From Desulfobulbaceae bacterium (GTDB taxonomy: Bacteria > Desulfobacterota > Desulfobulbia > Desulfobulbales > Desulfobulbaceae): a stretch of 15,526 nt of DNA. The translations under genes and the position numbers were made by a program. Positions 13,834 to 15,526 of this stretch are shown here, piece by piece (the first letter of the stretch is position 1; every line of letters starts with the position of its first letter). Where the stretch lies: assembly GCA_027011235.1 (NCBI GenBank), contig JALVAI010000500.1:1-15526 (forward strand), in the 5' to 3' direction. The notes under the pieces are model-generated. The model had not been told where the DNA came from and ran no database searches. It saw only the letters and a list, made by a program, of their open reading frames with translations.

Positions 13834-14196
13834 GGAATCTACCTCACACCTGTTCAACAAAATTTTACGGAACATAAAAAGAACAATGAAGATTATCACA
13901 TTCAAATATAACCGGCAGGCATCGGCAATCTGCACATCCACGCTTATGGCAGACAAGGAGTATGCATGGAGAAATGTATACCGATTGGCGCCACGGCAGG
14001 ATGGAGGGGAATATAAGCAGGAGGTTCGATCCCGAAAACATCCACAGGAATACGCTGTTTCAGGAACCTGGCAATAAAAATTCCGGCAAGAGCCGCCAAA
14101 GAGTTTACAGATGAAACAATCGCAGTTAAAGCCTCTCCTACCGGGGAAAGATGGAGGTATCCCCTGCTCACGGATATTTATTTTTTTCTTTGTTTG
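13834..14196. other. Intergenic stretch between the flagellins with no supported gene
   Basis: This AT-richer stretch has a few short ORFs on both strands, none with a recognisable product, good start and ribosome site. A minus-strand frame (about 13980-14171) reads like protein (LTAIVSSVNSLAALAGIFIA) but has a weak GTG start and no Shine-Dalgarno. Inverted segments such as ATCGG/CCGAT (13921-13925 with 13981-13985) suggest some RNA structure. It could hold a decayed gene or an unknown small RNA. Confidence 0.4.
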
Positions 14197-14245
14197 AAAA
14201 AAAACAAAAAAAAAGCCTAAAGTTTTTTTTGCGGGTGTTCGATAC
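14197..14245 (+). promoter_or_regulatory. Sigma-28 promoter of flagellin 2 with A8-C-A9 tract
   Basis: TAAAGTTT (14218-14225) is an exact -35. A 12-base spacer and TTCGATAC (14238-14245) follow. A8-C-A9 (14197-14214) precedes the -35 by three bases, nearly the same as at 6785-6804. The predicted start is near 14252, giving a leader of about 200 bases. Confidence 0.85.
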
Positions 14246-14254
14246 GGAAAGTAA

Positions 14255-14269
14255 GGGAGAATATCTCCC
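14255..14269 (+). promoter_or_regulatory. 5'-terminal hairpin of the flagellin 2 transcript
   Basis: GGGAGA (14255-14260) pairs exactly with TCTCCC (14264-14269) around ATA, within a few bases of the predicted start. A hairpin at the very 5' end commonly protects abundant mRNAs from RNase attack; that role is inferred here. Confidence 0.55.
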
Positions 14270-14282
14270 GAACTTTTGACAT

Positions 14283-14310
14283 CAAAAAGAATTTGGACAA
14301 CAACCGATAA
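14283..14310 (+). promoter_or_regulatory. Possible second sigma-28 promoter for flagellin 2
   Basis: ACCGATAA (14303-14310) matches seven of eight -10 bases. CAAAAAGA lies exactly 12 bases upstream but matches only the AAA of the -35. If used, the start would be near 14317, just before the orphan AAGGAGG at 14319-14325. Weak. Confidence 0.3.
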
Positions 14311-14398
14311 ATTCATCCAAGGAGGCGCTAATCAGCGAAAACTTTTTTAATCTTCTTACTTTGTACATTTTTACTTTTTGTTACTTTTTAAAGTAGTC

Positions 14399-14410
14399 GG
14401 CAAGGATGCC
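14399..14410 (+). promoter_or_regulatory. Candidate CsrA site 1 in the flagellin 2 leader
   Basis: GGCAAGGATGCC folds as GGC-AAGGAT-GCC or GGCA-AGGA-TGCC. The loop matches the CsrA core ARGGAU, and the flanking G fits RUACARGGAUGU. GGA is at 14404-14406, 38 bases before the GGA of the next site, within the distance a CsrA dimer can bridge. Confidence 0.6.
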
Positions 14411-14433
14411 ACTTTTTAGAATAACCCAACAAC

Positions 14434-14451
14434 ATATTCAAGGAGGAATAT
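14434..14451 (+). promoter_or_regulatory. Candidate CsrA site 2 enclosing the flagellin 2 ribosome site
   Basis: ATATTC (14434-14439) pairs exactly with GAATAT (14446-14451), leaving the loop AAGGAG, which is the Shine-Dalgarno itself. The stem ends one base before the ATG at 14453. GGA in a hexaloop overlapping the ribosome site is the classic form of a repressing CsrA site. Confidence 0.62.
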
Positions 14452-14452
14452 C

Positions 14453-15526
14453 ATGGGTCTTACAATCAACACAAACGTAGCTTCTCTCAACGCCCAACGT
14501 AACCTGGGGGCAACCCAGAACAACCTGGCCCGTTCCATGCAGCGTCTCTCATCCGGTCTCCGGATCAACTCTGCAAAGGACGATGCCGCCGGTCTGGCTA
14601 TTTCCGACCGGATGACCTCTCAAATCCGTGGTCTCAATCAGGCCACCCGTAACGCCAACGATGGTATCTCACTTGCGCAGACCGCTGAAGGCGCCATGCA
14701 GGAATCCACCAACATCCTGCAGCGTATGCGTGAGCTTGCCGTTCAGTCGGCCAATGCTTCCAACTCTTCCGCTGATCGCGGTGCCCTGCAGGCTGAGGTC
14801 AATCAGCTGCAGGAAGAGATGGACCGTATTGCAGGAACCACGACTTTTAACGGCCTGAAGATCCTCGACGGCACATTCACCAACTCCAAATTTCAGGTCG
14901 GCGCCAATGCCAACGAAACCATCAGTGTTTCCATCGGCTCCATGAAGACCACTGATCTTGGTCGTTTTGCCGTAGCCGGCGCAAGCGGATCCGGGAATAC
15001 CGGTGCAGGCGCAGCAACAAGTGCAGCTGCAGATACCAGCGGCGGCAATGGAATTGCCACCCAGAACCTGACAGTTGCCGGTGAAAAAGGCTCCAAAGTT
15101 ATCGCTGTCACAGCTGGAGATACGGCAGAAAAAGTGGCCAAGCTGGTCAATGACAATGCCGGTGATACCGGCGTTGAGGCAACCGCTGTTTCCAAGGCGG
15201 ACCTCTCCTTGGCTGCTGCCGGTTCCGTCAGCTTCAAACTGGGAAGCGGGTCCGGACAGCCGGACCAGACCATCAGCGCCAACATCACCGATACTGGTGA
15301 CTTGAGCGCTCTGGCCAAGGCCATTAACGACGTCACCGGCAAGACCGGGATCAAGGCTGAAGTCACAACCAATGGTCTGCAGTTGTCCCAGGCCGACGGC
15401 AAGGATATCAAGATAGAGGACTTTACCACTTCCGCTACTGGCGCAGGCAATACAACCATGGATGTCAAGGGACAAAGTGGTGCGACCCAGACCCTTGACA
15501 GTGGAACGGCTACCGATTCCACCGTG
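14453..15526 (+). CDS. fliC: Flagellin 2 (FliC paralogue), truncated by the window end
   Basis: The frame is open for 358 codons to the window edge without a stop. It starts MGLTINTNVASLNAQRNLGATQNNLARSMQRLSSGLRINSAKDD and contains LQRMRELAVQSANASNSSADRG, TTTFNGLKILDG and FQVGANANETISVSIGSM, the D0/D1 domain shared with flagellin 1. The variable domain begins near residue 175 and has TVAGEKGSK, then SQADGKDIKIEDFTTSATG, the same Flagellin_IN-type motif as in flagellin 1. The C-terminal domain lies beyond the window. The start is fixed by AAGGAGG (14440-14446). It has its own strong sigma-28 promoter and a leader with GGA hairpins, so it is probably the more tightly controlled, perhaps major, flagellin. 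Confidence 0.95.
   Translation, partial: MGLTINTNVASLNAQRNLGATQNNLARSMQRLSSGLRINSAKDDAAGLAISDRMTSQIRGLNQATRNANDGISLAQTAEGAMQESTNILQRMRELAVQSANASNSSADRGALQAEVNQLQEEMDRIAGTTTFNGLKILDGTFTNSKFQVGANANETISVSIGSMKTTDLGRFAVAGASGSGNTGAGAATSAAADTSGGNGIATQNLTVAGEKGSKVIAVTAGDTAEKVAKLVNDNAGDTGVEATAVSKADLSLAAAGSVSFKLGSGSGQPDQTISANITDTGDLSALAKAINDVTGKTGIKAEVTTNGLQLSQADGKDIKIEDFTTSATGAGNTTMDVKGQSGATQTLDSGTATDSTV

Noticed and set aside
14023..14033. GGTTCGATCCC resembling a tRNA T-arm
   Set aside because: The T-stem does not extend beyond two or three pairs and no acceptor, D or anticodon arm is present.
13735..14316. 193-codon minus-strand ORF in the flagellin intergenic region
   Set aside because: It crosses the hairpin repeat and the flagellin 2 promoter with its A-tracts, and the sequence is low-complexity in places with no recognisable domain.
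14669..15475. 268-codon cysteine-rich minus-strand ORF opposite flagellin 2
   Set aside because: Cysteines arise from complementing Ala/Gly/Thr codons of flagellin; no ribosome site or family match.

Overview
The window is part of a bacterial flagellar locus, and every confident gene lies on the + strand. The order is flhG(end)-fliA-DUF2802-like-flgF-flgG-flgA-flgH-flgI-flgJ-DUF5610-like-flgM-flgN-flgK-flgL-csrA-fliW-flagellin-flagellin(start). P- and L-ring genes (flgI, flgH with a lipobox) show a Gram-negative cell. The gene order, the csrA-fliW pair, a short FlgJ without a muramidase domain and the codon style suggest a motile Desulfobacterota (former Deltaproteobacteria, Desulfobulbus/Desulfovibrio-like). 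That placement is inference from gene order and not a species call.

Layout. 1-1532: the tail of the FlhG ATPase, sigma-28 (fliA) and a small membrane-anchored protein. 1754-6795: rod, ring and assembly genes flgF, flgG, flgA, flgH, flgI and flgJ, tightly packed except for a 217-bp flgF-flgG gap that holds a MITE-like element. 6805-8149: a sigma-28 promoter, then a DUF5610-like gene, flgM (anti-sigma-28) and flgN (chaperone). 8205-10862: a second sigma-28 promoter, a long structured leader, then flgK and flgL (hook-filament junction). 11099-11772: csrA and fliW overlapping by four bases, followed by a strong terminator. 12207-13688: a complete flagellin. 13689-14452: a 764-bp intergenic region with a hairpin repeat and a strong sigma-28 promoter. 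14453-end: a second flagellin that runs off the window.

How it works together. FliA transcribes the late genes, FlgM restrains FliA, FlgN chaperones FlgK/FlgL, and CsrA/FliW can couple flagellin translation to secretion. Three clear sigma-28 promoters are visible, all with a 12-base spacer. Two of them sit behind a near-identical A8-N-A8/9 tract, and a degenerate fourth precedes flagellin 1 with the same layout.

The most interesting signal is post-transcriptional. The second flagellin leader carries two hairpins that each display GGA in the loop (14399-14410 and 14434-14451, the latter enclosing the ribosome binding site), 38 bases apart, just downstream of csrA-fliW. A similar GGA-loop hairpin covers the start of flagellin 1. 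An 11-base copy of the first motif lies in the leader of the flgM operon. Together they suggest a CsrA/FliW flagellin circuit of the Bacillus type. All of these sites are predictions from sequence only.
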